From Desulfovibrio sp. TomC (GTDB lineage Bacteria > Desulfobacterota > Desulfovibrionia > Desulfovibrionales > Desulfovibrionaceae), in the NCBI RefSeq assembly GCF_000801335.2, contig NZ_JSEH01000011.1, forward strand, positions 113,851 through 177,850: DNA of 64,000 nucleotides. The letters are read 5' to 3'. The notes beneath the pieces are model-generated. The model was not told the DNA's origin. It saw nothing but the letters and a program-made list of their open reading frames with translations, and searched no databases. Shown here piece by piece: positions 35,711-45,264 of this stretch; within the stretch, counting starts at the first letter, position 1; each line of letters begins with the position of its first letter. The position numbers and the translations under genes are program-made.

Positions 35711-38392
35711 ATGACCCTGACCAAACGGCTTGGCTTCGCCCAAACACCGCTTTTTCTCATCGACGGAAGCGCCTATATTTACCGTGGCTACCACGCCTTC
35801 CGCGACATTTCCCGGTCAGACGGCTTCCCCACCAGTGCGCTGTTTATGATTTTCCGACTCCTGTTCAAACTTCTCAAAGAGCAGGAACCGCGCCATCTGG
35901 TCTTTTTTCTCGACGGAAAGGGGCCGACCTTCCGCAGCAATATCTATGCCGCTTATAAAGCCAATCGCGAGGCCATGCCCGAACCGTTGGCCCGCCAGCT
36001 CGAACCCCTGCGCCAGGGCCTGGCCCTGCTCGGGGTGCCGGTCATCGTGCCCCAGGGAGCCGAGGCCGACGACGGCATCGCCAGTCTGGCCGCCCGGTTC
36101 AGTCCGCAGCTGCCGGTCGTCATTGTCGGTGCGGACAAAGACCTCAAACAGTGCTTAAGCGACCAGGTGGCCCTGTACGATCCGTCCGGCAAGGCCGAAC
36201 GGCTGACCACCCTGGCCGATTTTACGACCGAGTGCGGCATTGCCCCCGCCTCCTGGCCCGATCTGCAAGCTCTGGTCGGCGACGCCAGCGACAATATCCC
36301 GGGCATCCCCGGCATCGGCCCCAAGACGGCGCTCGACATCCTGCGCCGCCTGCCCACCCTGGAAGCCGTCCGCCAGGGCCTCGACACCATAAAACCCACG
36401 GTGCGCAACAAGATCGAGCCGGCCTTTGAAGCCCTGTTCACCTACCGCGAGCTGACCCGTCTGCGCACCGACCTCCTGCCCGAGACCGGTCTGGCCGACA
36501 CAGCCCTGGGCACCCCGGACCAGCCGGCCTTGCAGGCCTTTTTGGAGGGCTACGAACTGCGCACCCTGGCCCGGGAGGTTCCCGGCCGGCCGGCCCAGCC
36601 CCAGGCCCCGGCCCGCAAGGAACCGGCTTCCCCGGCCCAGCTCTCGCTCTTTGACGCGCCGACAGCCCCGGCCCGAAAAACGTCCGCTGCGCCCTCTGCG
36701 AAAGCCGCGAACACGCCGGACACGCCGGACCCAGGGGCACAGGCCGAGCCAAGCGCCCGACCCGTGGTTGCCCTGGACGCCCTGCCCGATCCAGCCGGCC
36801 GTACCCTGGCCCTGGTCCCCCTGGAAGGAGGCCTGAGCCTGTCTTTTGGCCCGGACGAGCATTTCCTGGATGCCGCCCCCCCGGCCCTGGCCGCCTGGCT
36901 GGGTACGGCCAAACGGGTGGCCGTGCCCTCGGTCAAGGCCATGCTGGCGGCCCACGACGCCTATGCCGCCCTGCCCCTTGCCCTGTGGTTCGACCTGGGC
37001 CTGGCCGCCTATCTGCTCAACCCCGAAAGCCGCTCGTATGGCTTTGAGCGGCTGCGCGACAGCCTTTTTTCCGACCCGGCCGTGGACGCCAGCGCCATTT
37101 CCCCGACCGACACCGGCCGGGCCGCGGCCCTGTTGGCCGACACCCTGGCCGCCCGGCTGGAAACGGCCGGCCTGACCCGGCTGGTGGCCGAGCTGGAACT
37201 GCCGCTTATTCCGGTGCTCCTGGCCATGGAGCGGGCCGGCATCGGCATCGACCGGGCCGCCTTTGCCCGCTTCGCCGAGGAGGTCGGGACGCGCCTGGCC
37301 GCCTTGGAAGCCGACATCGCCGCCAAGGCCGGCAAGCCCTTCAATCCGCGATCAAGCCAGCAGCTGGGCGAAATTTTATATACCGACCTGGGCCTCAAAC
37401 CCCACGGCAAGACCCCGGGCGGCGCGGCGTCCACCTCCCAGGAAGCCCTGGAGCGGCTGGCCGGGGCGCATCCGCTGGTGGACCGGATCCTGGAATTTCG
37501 AAAGCTCGAGAAACTGCGCTCGACCTATCTCGGCCCGCTGCCGGCTGTGGCCGACCCGTCCGGGCGCATTCATACAACACTCAATAACATGGCCACGGCC
37601 ACCGGCCGGCTGTCGAGCTCCAACCCCAACCTGCAAAATATCCCCATTCGCGGCGAGTTCGGCCGACGAATGCGTGACTGCTTCATCGCCGCCCCCGGCA
37701 ACAGGCTGGTCGCAGCCGACTATTCCCAGATCGAACTGCGGGTGCTGGCCCATCTGTCCGGCGAGCCGGCCCTGCTCGACGCCTTTGCCCACGGGGCCGA
37801 CATTCACGCCCGCACCGCCGCCCTGCTCTTTGACACGGCCGAGGCCGACATCGCCCCGGACCAACGCCGGCAGGCCAAGACCATCAATTTCGGCCTGCTC
37901 TACGGCATGGGACCGCAAAAGCTCTCCCGGGACCTCGGCATCAAACTCGATGCGGCCAAGGCCTTTATTGCCCGCTATTTCGAGCGCCTGCCCGGACTGT
38001 CCGCCTTTTACGACGGCATCGTGGAATCGGCCAAGACCCAGGGCTTTGTCACCACCCTGGCCGGGCGACGCCGGCTTTTGCCCGACATCAGTTCGGCCAA
38101 CAGCCAGCTTTCTTCCCAGGCCCGGCGTCAGGCCATCAACACCGTGGTCCAGGGCGGCGCAGCCGACATCATCAAGATGGCCATGCTGGCCGCCGCCCGG
38201 GACGAGACCCTCGCCAGCCTTGGGGCGACCCTGGTGTTGCAGATTCACGATGAACTGTTGCTGGAAACCCCGGCCGATGCCGCCCAGGCCGCCGGCGAAC
38301 GGCTGGCGGCCCGCATGACCGGCGTGTATCCCCTGGCTGTTCCCCTGGAAGTCGATTGGGGCATCGGCCAGACCTGGGGCGAGGCCCATTAA
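35711..38392 (+). CDS. polA: DNA polymerase I with degenerate proofreading domain
   Basis: 893 residues from the ATG at 35711 with AAGGAG upstream. Residues 1 to about 290 are the 5'-3' nuclease (LFLIDGSAYIYRGYHAF, ADDGIASLAAR, GDASDNIPGIPGIGPKTA). An Ala/Pro-rich linker of about 50 residues follows. The 3'-5' exonuclease-like region (about 345-500) lacks the DxE metal motif, so proofreading is probably lost. The polymerase domain is intact: VAADYSQIELRVLAHLSGEP, RRQAKTINFGLLYGMG and LQIHDELLLE. It fills gaps in repair and removes RNA primers. Confidence 0.93.
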   Translation: MTLTKRLGFAQTPLFLIDGSAYIYRGYHAFRDISRSDGFPTSALFMIFRLLFKLLKEQEPRHLVFFLDGKGPTFRSNIYAAYKANREAMPEPLARQLEPLRQGLALLGVPVIVPQGAEADDGIASLAARFSPQLPVVIVGADKDLKQCLSDQVALYDPSGKAERLTTLADFTTECGIAPASWPDLQALVGDASDNIPGIPGIGPKTALDILRRLPTLEAVRQGLDTIKPTVRNKIEPAFEALFTYRELTRLRTDLLPETGLADTALGTPDQPALQAFLEGYELRTLAREVPGRPAQPQAPARKEPASPAQLSLFDAPTAPARKTSAAPSAKAANTPDTPDPGAQAEPSARPVVALDALPDPAGRTLALVPLEGGLSLSFGPDEHFLDAAPPALAAWLGTAKRVAVPSVKAMLAAHDAYAALPLALWFDLGLAAYLLNPESRSYGFERLRDSLFSDPAVDASAISPTDTGRAAALLADTLAARLETAGLTRLVAELELPLIPVLLAMERAGIGIDRAAFARFAEEVGTRLAALEADIAAKAGKPFNPRSSQQLGEILYTDLGLKPHGKTPGGAASTSQEALERLAGAHPLVDRILEFRKLEKLRSTYLGPLPAVADPSGRIHTTLNNMATATGRLSSSNPNLQNIPIRGEFGRRMRDCFIAAPGNRLVAADYSQIELRVLAHLSGEPALLDAFAHGADIHARTAALLFDTAEADIAPDQRRQAKTINFGLLYGMGPQKLSRDLGIKLDAAKAFIARYFERLPGLSAFYDGIVESAKTQGFVTTLAGRRRLLPDISSANSQLSSQARRQAINTVVQGGAADIIKMAMLAAARDETLASLGATLVLQIHDELLLETPADAAQAAGERLAARMTGVYPLAVPLEVDWGIGQTWGEAH

Positions 38393-38504
38393 CGGCAAAG
38401 GACTTTTCATCCGCGCCAAAGTTGCCTACCATCGGAAGGCTTCATGACCCGCTGGGTGCAGCGACACGCCGCTTGCGGCAAATGGATCGACAAGGAACAG
38501 ACGG

Positions 38505-39329
38505 ATGCCGCCAACCGGTAAATCCATTCGGGAAGATTTGGCCCGGGCCAAGGCAGCGTATGCCAAAAACGACGAACTGCGCGCCGTGCAACTCGTGGCC
38601 CTCTCTTTGCGCTCGTTTCTGTCCGTCAAACTGCCGGGCAGTGAACGGACCCCCATTGAAGGCCTGTTGCGTGAAAGCCTGGCCAACATCAGCAAGCTGC
38701 CAAGCGTCAAAAAATACGTCCCCAACGGGATTCCCTACACCAAGGGCCAGGAGCAAAAGCTGGCCGTCTTTACGGTCTCCCTGGCCAAAAAGATCGAAGC
38801 CGATCTGGCCGATGAGGGGCTCGACGCCATGCGTCAGCGCAAGCTTCGCATCGATCACGCCATCATCAAGGGAACCAAGCTGTTGGCTGACGGCAATCTC
38901 CTGGAAGCCCAACGGAATTTCCGGGCGGCTGTGGAGGAGTACGTCGATGAGAAGGGACTTTTCCCGCTGCTCGCCTCGCGGCTGATCGATGCCGGGCAGC
39001 CCAAGGCCGCCTTTGAATACCTCAAACGCGCCCTGGAAGAAGCCCCCGAAAACCCGCGGATTTACGATTTCCTGATCACAGCCGGCGCCAAGGGCGAGGA
39101 TTGGGCGACGGTCGAACGGCTGCTGCTTGAGGCCAAGTCGCGTACCGGTTCCCTGCCCCTCTACGACCAGGCCCTGGCCCAGGCCGCCGCCCGGCTTGGC
39201 CATTGGGATCTGGCCCGTTCGGCCGCCACCCAGGCCCTGGCCGTCGATCCGAAACTGGAAGACGCCAAACGGGTCCTGGCCGCCGCCCACAAGCAGGCTG
39301 CAAACAGCGCGTCCGCGCCGACTGACTAA
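38505..39329 (+). CDS. TPR-repeat protein
   Basis: 274 residues with AAGGAAC before the ATG. It opens MPPTGKSIREDLARAKAAYAKND, contains a middle basic region (KYVPNGIPYTKGQEQKL) and ends with four or so tetratricopeptide helices (AAFEYLKRALEEAPENPRIY, LARSAATQALAVDPKLEDAK). Such proteins bind other proteins. It follows polA by 112 bases in the same direction. No specific function can be assigned. Confidence 0.75.
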   Translation: MPPTGKSIREDLARAKAAYAKNDELRAVQLVALSLRSFLSVKLPGSERTPIEGLLRESLANISKLPSVKKYVPNGIPYTKGQEQKLAVFTVSLAKKIEADLADEGLDAMRQRKLRIDHAIIKGTKLLADGNLLEAQRNFRAAVEEYVDEKGLFPLLASRLIDAGQPKAAFEYLKRALEEAPENPRIYDFLITAGAKGEDWATVERLLLEAKSRTGSLPLYDQALAQAAARLGHWDLARSAATQALAVDPKLEDAKRVLAAAHKQAANSASAPTD

Positions 39330-39439
39330 GCGCGTCCCTGAACAGTCCAACGAGTTTTTGCCAAAACGGACGGGGAAGCGGCGAAGCGGCCGGCCTCGCC
39401 CGGACCGGCGGCGGCAATCCAGACCAGGGTCAGCCCGGT

Positions 39440-40516
39440 TTAACGGCCGGCCAACCGGCCCAGGGCGGCGACCAAAGCCGCAGCATGTGCGGGCCAGGCC
39501 CGGGCCAACCGCGCCGCCTCGTCCTCGGGACACGGCCAGCCAAGGCCGCTGCCGGCCCGGGCCAGTTCTTCAGGGGAAAACGAGCGCAGAAACTCCAGGA
39601 TGCCGCCTCGGGTTGGCGCGTCGAGCCCCAGCGCCGCCAGTCCCGAGACAAAACCCTCCACCGCCGCTGCAGCCACATCCTCGCCAGCCAGCACCAGTTC
39701 TCCCACGCCTTCCACCCGATCCAGACGCAGGCGCAGGGTCATGTTGGTGAAAAAGGCCAGGGCCGCCAGCTTGTCGGCCAATGGCCCGGCCTCGGTGAAA
39801 TCCTGCCCGGCCCCGTAGCCGCGAACGGTAATGAGCCGCACGGAAACGGCCTCGCCCGTCACCTTGGCCACGAAATCCCCGGCCGCGTGGTGCCAGGGAC
39901 CGATACTGGCCCCGGAGTCGGCATGGTAATAGCGGGTCAGAATATGGGCGGCCTGCCGGTAAATTTCCAGGGCGGTCCGGGCATCCAGGCTGCGTTCGCC
40001 AGCGTCGTAGTCCCAGAGCCGGACCCGGCCGGTCCCGTCCTGATGGAATTCATGATAGCCGGCAAACCAGTCTTCGAGCAAAAAGGCCAACCCGTTTGCC
40101 GCGGCAAAGGCGTAGGGACAGGGCAGAAAATCGGGCGAAAAGCGCTCCCGCAAACCGGCCAGCAGCCCGGCCTCCTGTTCCAACATGGCGGCGGCCGCCG
40201 GAGTCGCCGCCACGTTCACGCACAGCTTCGCCTCGCTCCCGCCGGCGCGCACGGTCAGGCTGGCCGGATGATACAACGCCCCGTGCTTCTCCGCCCGGAT
40301 GACCAGTTCGTCGATCCCGGCCCGGTCTGCCGGACAACCGGCGGCCATGGCCGCCGCAAGCAGCGCCGCGTTGGCCTGGCCGCCGGCAAAGGCCTCCAAC
40401 CCGGCGAAATAGGCTGCGTAGGTCAGGCCGTCGCCGCCCTCTACCGCAACCGCTCCAAGTTCGGGCCGATAGTCCAGCCAGCCTTGCGGCGAGGCAATCT
40501 GACGGGTGATGATCAT
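39440..40516 (-). CDS. unknown protein behind cbiA at the dsrAB locus
   Basis: 358 residues with CAAGGAG before the ATG, cytoplasmic, Ala/Leu-rich. Recognisable stretches are YFAGLEAFAGGQANAALLAA, LLEDWFAGYHEFHQDG, VRLWDYDAGERSLDA and PWHHAAGDFVAKVTG. The middle part recalls the lobe of phosphotransferase/kinase-like folds (a WDYD strand after a helix), but no clear catalytic loop can be named. It lies 173 bases behind cbiA in the same direction. A part in siroheme amidation or DsrAB maturation is a guess from context. Confidence 0.6.
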   Translation of the reverse strand: MIITRQIASPQGWLDYRPELGAVAVEGGDGLTYAAYFAGLEAFAGGQANAALLAAAMAAGCPADRAGIDELVIRAEKHGALYHPASLTVRAGGSEAKLCVNVAATPAAAAMLEQEAGLLAGLRERFSPDFLPCPYAFAAANGLAFLLEDWFAGYHEFHQDGTGRVRLWDYDAGERSLDARTALEIYRQAAHILTRYYHADSGASIGPWHHAAGDFVAKVTGEAVSVRLITVRGYGAGQDFTEAGPLADKLAALAFFTNMTLRLRLDRVEGVGELVLAGEDVAAAAVEGFVSGLAALGLDAPTRGGILEFLRSFSPEELARAGSGLGWPCPEDEAARLARAWPAHAAALVAALGRLAGR

Positions 40517-40689
40517 TGGTTACTCCTTGTCGGCGAGGGACCGGGGCGAAACCGGCGGCAACGTCGTGGGGCGTGCAGTCTGAAGCAGACCCGGAAAGTT
40601 CGCGCCAAACCGCGCTTCGGCCGCGCCCCAAGCCTTGGATGCCCTAAACCCTGTCCGTCCGCAGGGTTCCAAAAAAATGCGCCGGAAGA

Positions 40690-42135
40690 TTACCCCTTGG
40701 CCGCGCAACGGGCCAGGGCGGCAGCCACGAAATGATCGGCCCAATGGGGCGCGCCGTCGGCATGGATGTGGGTGTAGGCGGCAAAGGTGTTGGCCGTGAC
40801 CAGGCCATCCAGGCCATCAAGCATTCCCACCCCCCGCTCCATGGCCAAGGCGAAGGACTCGGCCCCGGGCAGGCCCGGCCCCCCGCTGCCAGCGCAGGCT
40901 CCAAGCGCCGCCTGGCATTTGGAATAATGGAATTCATGGCCGCGAAGGACCGTTCCGACGGGATGGTAGGGATTTTCCCGCACCACCCGGGCCACGCTGT
41001 AGCCCAGACCCTGGGGCCGGGCGCACAGGGTCGTCGTGACCGGAAAGACGCCGGCCATGGGGTAGACCGTGCCCGCGACGTCGAGCCCCTGGCACAGGTA
41101 CATGAATCCGCCGCACTCGGCATAGATCGGCAGCCCGTCGGCGGACAGATCCCGCACCCGGTTGCGCACAACGGCATTGGCGGCCAGGGCCTCGACCTGG
41201 GTTTCCGGGAAACCGCCGCCCAGATAGAGGCCGTCAAGCTCGGGCCAGGGCGCAGCATCCAGGATGCTCACGTTGACCAGCCGGGCTCCGGCCCGTTCCA
41301 GGGCTTCAAGGTTTTCCGGATAATAAAACCACAGGGCGGCGTCGCGCACCACGCCGATGACCGGCCGGGTTCCGTCGCCCCGGGGGGCCGGCCACGCCGG
41401 AGGGGCGGCCTCGGCCAGGGCTGGCGCGGACCGGGCAATGGCCAGCAGGCGATCAAGGTCGACATTGTCCCGGATGATGGCGGCAATGCCATCCAAAATG
41501 GGGTCCACGGCGTCCTGCTCGCGGTTGGACACCAGACCCATGTGGCGCTCGGGAATGGGATTGACGGCAATTTTCGGCAGCAGGCCGAGCACCGGCACGC
41601 CGGCCAGGGTTTCGATGGCCTCGCGCAGGATGTCGCGGTGGCGCGGACCGGCCGTACGGTTAAGGACCACGCCGGCCAGGTTGAGGCCTGGTTCGAAGCC
41701 GGCCACGCCGGCCACGATGGCGGCAGCGGTGCGGGTCATTTTGGTGGCGTCGAGGATGAGCACCACCGGGGCGGTGAGTGACCGGGCCAGGGCAGCGGTG
41801 GAGCAGGAACCGGCCACGTCCATGCCGTCAAAGATGCCCCGGTTGCCTTCGATGATGCTGATGTCGCCGCCGGCGGATTTTTCGAGAAAAAGGGAGGGAA
41901 TGCGCTCGGGGGGCAATAAGAAAGGGTCCAGATTGGTGGCGTCGTGGCCGGCGGCAAGGCCGAGCCAAGCGGCGTCGATGTAATCCGGACCCTTTTTAAA
42001 AGGGCGGACTCGCAGACCCGCAGTGGCCAAAGCCCGGCAGATGCCGAGGGAGAGGATGGTTTTTCCGGCCCCCCCGGAGAGTCCGGCCAGGACCAGACGC
42101 GGGCGATCGTTCACGGCGCGTTTCTTTAGGCACAC
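40690..42135 (-). CDS. cbiA: cobyrinate a,c-diamide synthase homologue, siroheme amidase (DsrN-type)
   Basis: 481 residues. The N-terminal ATPase domain has the P-loop LAGLSGGAGKTILSLGICRA and FKKGPDYID; the C-terminal class I glutaminase-like domain has LDGLYLGGGFPETQVE and the nucleophile cysteine in YAECGGFMYL, so glutamine-dependent amidation is intact. Homologues beside dsrAB are known to amidate siroheme, giving the siroheme amide found in DsrAB; that is the likely role here rather than cobalamin synthesis. It starts with GTG at 42135, or at a GTG seven codons later; neither has a strong site. It follows dsrD by 138 bases. Confidence 0.85.
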   Translation of the reverse strand: MCLKKRAVNDRPRLVLAGLSGGAGKTILSLGICRALATAGLRVRPFKKGPDYIDAAWLGLAAGHDATNLDPFLLPPERIPSLFLEKSAGGDISIIEGNRGIFDGMDVAGSCSTAALARSLTAPVVLILDATKMTRTAAAIVAGVAGFEPGLNLAGVVLNRTAGPRHRDILREAIETLAGVPVLGLLPKIAVNPIPERHMGLVSNREQDAVDPILDGIAAIIRDNVDLDRLLAIARSAPALAEAAPPAWPAPRGDGTRPVIGVVRDAALWFYYPENLEALERAGARLVNVSILDAAPWPELDGLYLGGGFPETQVEALAANAVVRNRVRDLSADGLPIYAECGGFMYLCQGLDVAGTVYPMAGVFPVTTTLCARPQGLGYSVARVVRENPYHPVGTVLRGHEFHYSKCQAALGACAGSGGPGLPGAESFALAMERGVGMLDGLDGLVTANTFAAYTHIHADGAPHWADHFVAAALARCAAKG

Positions 42136-42273
42136 CTTGCGGCGCGTCGGAGAGTTCGGGTTTCACGAGCAGGTTCTGCCCCGGCCAGGAGGGCGCCGTG
42201 GGAACGGTTCCGTTCGAGGCGTGCCGCCAAAGCCGAAAGATCCGACTCGCAAAACGCTTCGCACCGCTTCGGG

Positions 42274-42501
42274 CTAATCTTCCTCGGCCTTCTGCTTGCC
42301 GGCGCCGGTCATGCCGTACATGGTCGTGGAGCCGCTGGACCAGAATTCCAGCTTGCCTTCGTTGACCAGCTCGGTGAGGACCTTTTTGACTTCGCGCTGC
42401 TTTTTGTCCGGGAAGATTTTGCAGAAATCGCTGAAGTAGAACTTGGACTTGCCAGTTTTCCCCGTAAGGAATTCGAGAACTTGCTCTTTCTCGGAAGGCA
42501 T
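42274..42501 (-). CDS. dsrD: DsrD, activator of DsrAB
   Basis: 75 residues, the full DsrD length, with AGAGGGG before the ATG. The winged-helix fold is evident from QVLEFLTGKTGKSKFYFSDF and REVKKVLTELVNEGKLEFWS. DsrD has been shown to bind DsrAB and increase its sulfite-reduction rate. It lies 57 bases behind dsrB, the standard place. Confidence 0.97.
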   Translation of the reverse strand: MPSEKEQVLEFLTGKTGKSKFYFSDFCKIFPDKKQREVKKVLTELVNEGKLEFWSSGSTTMYGMTGAGKQKAEED

Positions 42502-42558
42502 ACCGTCCCCTCTTTGTTTGATCCGGGCGGGGATCGCTCCCCGCCCGGAAGTGGTTAG

Positions 42559-43722
42559 TTAAGCCTCGATGTGCTTGGTGAACTTGAACTGGGTGCTCTG
42601 GCGCCACGTGTAGTAGGCCGGATCACGGAAGTCATCGATGCAGTGGTGGGTGAATTCCAGATCGCACAGCTCGAAGAACTTCTCCCAGCCAATGCGCTCG
42701 GCCCACTCGCCCAGGCGCTCGTACTTGCGAGCTTCCTTGGCGTACACTTCAACGATCTGCTTGACCATCTTGGTCAGCGTCGGCCAACGGGGCGGCTCGT
42801 TGGGGATAAAGGCCACAACGACCTTGGAGAACTTGGGCATGGAGATGCGGTTGGACACCTTGCCGCCGACCATGAGCACGATGCCGTCGCCCTCGCCGGA
42901 GGCGAGCGGCATGGCCGGGCACATGGTGTAGCAGTTGCCGCAGTACATGCAGCGCGAGGCGTTGACAGCCACGGAGTTGACCTTCTTGCCGTCGATCTCG
43001 ACCTTGGCCGGCTTGATGGCGCCGGTGGGGCAAGCGGAGATGGCCAGGGGCACTTCGCAGATGTTGTCCAGACGGTCATGCTCGACGATCGGGGGCTTGC
43101 GGTGGATACCGACGATGCCGATGTCGGAGCAGTGAACCGCGCCGCACATGTTGAGGCAGCAGGCCAGCGAGATGCGGACCATGGCCGGCAGGGTCATGGA
43201 CTGGAAGTACTCGAACATGTCGTCCATGACGGCTTTGACCGGGCCGGAGGCGTCGGTGGCCGGGGTGTGGCAGTGGACATACCCCTGGGTGTGGACGATG
43301 TTGGAGACGCAGGCGCCGGTGCCGCCGATGGGGAACTTGAAGCTTCCGCCGGCGAACTTGCGCGAGGCCAGGTCGGCGGTCAAGGCGTCAAGGGCAGCCT
43401 CGGTCTCGACCATGAACTCGATGTTGTTGCGGGTGGTGAAGCGCAGGTGGCCGCCGCAATGCTTCTCGGCGATCTCGCAGATCTCGCGGATGTGCGTGAC
43501 GCTCATGAGGCGGGCGCCGCCGACGCGCACGGTGTAGACCACGTCGCCGGACAGGCCGACGTGCTTGAGCACGCCGGGTTTGACGATCTCGTGGTAGTCC
43601 CACGCGCCTTTGTTTTTCTTGATGACCGGCGGATAGAACTCCTCGAAATTACGAGGACCGATATCCGTGATCCGGTTTTCCATGGGCTTGTCGGGATTGT
43701 ATCCGGAAGAGATGAATGCCAT
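42559..43722 (-). CDS. dsrB: dissimilatory sulfite reductase beta subunit
   Basis: 387 residues. Cysteines 151, 188, 189 and 193 (in VHCHTP and [12 protein letters not shown]) match the siroheme-[4Fe-4S] ligands of the structurally known Desulfovibrio enzyme, and CPTGAI with [12 protein letters not shown] bind the ferredoxin cluster. GGGGGA precedes the ATG. It lies 16 bases behind dsrA. With DsrA it forms the alpha2beta2 enzyme that reduces sulfite toward a DsrC-bound product. Confidence 0.98.
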   Translation of the reverse strand: MAFISSGYNPDKPMENRITDIGPRNFEEFYPPVIKKNKGAWDYHEIVKPGVLKHVGLSGDVVYTVRVGGARLMSVTHIREICEIAEKHCGGHLRFTTRNNIEFMVETEAALDALTADLASRKFAGGSFKFPIGGTGACVSNIVHTQGYVHCHTPATDASGPVKAVMDDMFEYFQSMTLPAMVRISLACCLNMCGAVHCSDIGIVGIHRKPPIVEHDRLDNICEVPLAISACPTGAIKPAKVEIDGKKVNSVAVNASRCMYCGNCYTMCPAMPLASGEGDGIVLMVGGKVSNRISMPKFSKVVVAFIPNEPPRWPTLTKMVKQIVEVYAKEARKYERLGEWAERIGWEKFFELCDLEFTHHCIDDFRDPAYYTWRQSTQFKFTKHIEA

Positions 43723-43738
43723 TTCTTATGTCCCCCGC

Positions 43739-45052
43739 TTATCTCATGTGTCTCTGACGGTAGCCCGCCTCGTCGTGTGCAAAACCGCCCGGCACTTCCT
43801 CTTCCTTGAAGAAGATGTACGGGTTGGAGCGCGGCTCTTTGACGTGCTGCGGCATGGCCTTGATGTTGGTGACCTCGAGCAGCTTCTGGAAGGACAGACG
43901 CTTCATGGTCTCGCCCACGCGCTCGCGGTTCTTGCCTTCTTCCATCCACCAGTCCCAAATGTTCTCGATGACTTCCTTGATCTCGTCGTAGGGCTTTTCA
44001 ACCACAACGAAGGGAACGAGCAGCGAAGACATCTGCGCGCCGTCCAGGATGGGGGCCTTGGCGCCGAGCAGGATCGAAGTACCGGTTTCGAGACCGATCT
44101 TCACGGCAGCGGGCATGGTGTTGATGCAGTGCATGCAACGGGTGCAGTTGGCATTGTCGATGGACAGCTTGGCGCCGTCGTAGGACATGCAGCCGGTGGG
44201 GCAGCGATCCACGACTTCCTTGACGATGTCGAACTTGCCCCAGTCGCGACCGGAGTGGGAGCCGCCGCCCGGCTTGAATTCGCCGGCGACATAGGCCTTC
44301 ACGCGGTCCTGGTCGATGCGGATGTCGTCCTTCCAGGTGCCGATGACCGAGAAGTCGGAACGGGCGATGGAGGCGACGCAGCCGTTGGGGCAGCCGTCGA
44401 ACTTGAACTTGAACTTGTAGGGGAAGGCCGGACGGTGCAGTTCGTCCTGGTAGTCATTGGTCAGGGTGTGGCACAGGTCCTGGGTGTCGTAGCAGGCGAA
44501 TTCGCAGCGCGACTGGCCCAGGCAGTCGGCCGGGGTGCGCAGGTTGCCGCCCGAGCCGCCGAGGTCGGTGTTCATCTTGTGGGTGACGTCGAAGAAAATT
44601 TCTTCCAGCTGCGGGGTGGTGGTGCCGAGCAGCACGATGTCACCGGTCGAGCCGTGCATGTTGGTCAGGCCGGAACCGCGCATATCCCAGATGTCCATGA
44701 TGCCGCGCAGGTAATCGGCGGTGTAGTACTTGCCGGAGGGCTGGGCCAGACGCACGGTGTGGAAGTGGGCCACGCCCGGGAACATCTCGGGCTGGTCGCA
44801 GTAACGGCCGATGACGCCGCCGCCGTAACCGAAAACGCCCACGATGCCGCCATGCTTCCAGTGGGTCTCTTTGTCCTTGAAGGAAAGTTCCAGCACGCCG
44901 AGCAGATCGTCAGGGCAGTCAACGGGGACCTGATAGTCCACGCCGTCGGGGTTAGCGGCCCGGTGGGCTGCTTCCTGTTTGATGTCGGACACGAAGCTGG
45001 GCCAGGGCCCAGTTTCGAGCTGGTCCAACAAGGGAGTTTGGTGTTTCGCCAT
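43739..45052 (-). CDS. dsrA: dissimilatory sulfite reductase alpha subunit
   Basis: 437 residues. Cysteines 177, 183, 221 and 225 (CLGQSRC and GCPNGC) are the siroheme-[4Fe-4S] ligands, and C284, C303, C306 and C309 (RCPTGC, CTRCMHC) bind the ferredoxin cluster, at exactly the numbering of the Desulfovibrio vulgaris enzyme. TGGAGGAAG lies before the ATG. A promoter with a possible operator lies about 170 bases upstream, giving a long leader. It heads dsrAB-dsrD-cbiA. Confidence 0.98.
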   Translation of the reverse strand: MAKHQTPLLDQLETGPWPSFVSDIKQEAAHRAANPDGVDYQVPVDCPDDLLGVLELSFKDKETHWKHGGIVGVFGYGGGVIGRYCDQPEMFPGVAHFHTVRLAQPSGKYYTADYLRGIMDIWDMRGSGLTNMHGSTGDIVLLGTTTPQLEEIFFDVTHKMNTDLGGSGGNLRTPADCLGQSRCEFACYDTQDLCHTLTNDYQDELHRPAFPYKFKFKFDGCPNGCVASIARSDFSVIGTWKDDIRIDQDRVKAYVAGEFKPGGGSHSGRDWGKFDIVKEVVDRCPTGCMSYDGAKLSIDNANCTRCMHCINTMPAAVKIGLETGTSILLGAKAPILDGAQMSSLLVPFVVVEKPYDEIKEVIENIWDWWMEEGKNRERVGETMKRLSFQKLLEVTNIKAMPQHVKEPRSNPYIFFKEEEVPGGFAHDEAGYRQRHMR

Positions 45053-45204
45053 TTGCTTCCTCCAGTGGGGTTTGAAGAGTTACCGCCTTAACCAGCTAAC
45101 ACGCGCTCCGTGCGGGCTTGCGCGCCGCTTAGGGCGCCCTCCCCACCGACCGACCCTGCTCGCCGACGGATGGGGTGTTATTCAATTGGGGGTCAGGAAA
45201 CGAA

Positions 45205-45222
45205 ACGTGAACTTTTGAACAA
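45205..45222 (-). promoter_or_regulatory. Rex-like operator at the dsrA transcription start
   Basis: On the minus strand TTGTTCA-AAAG-TTCACGT agrees with the Rex dyad TTGTGAA-N4-TTCACAA at 10 of 14 positions. It lies just downstream of the -10 box, where a repressor would block initiation. Rex binds according to NADH/NAD+ ratio and is reported to control sulfate-reduction genes in Desulfovibrio; this site is inferred. Confidence 0.35.
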
Positions 45223-45231
45223 TCGCTCCCG

Positions 45232-45264
45232 ATCTAAAATGACAACAGCCGTTATGTCAACGGC
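45232..45264 (-). promoter_or_regulatory. sigma70-type promoter of dsrAB
   Basis: TTGACA (45255-45260) and TTAGAT (45232-45237) are separated by 17 bases on the minus strand. The -35 box is perfect and is covered by the dyad GCCGTT-ATGTC-AACGGC (45248-45264). Confidence 0.6.

Noticed and set aside
35465..35794. Upstream extension of the tolC frame
   Set aside because: It overlaps the start of polA and would bury the signal peptide; GGAGAGG before 35464 fixes the start.
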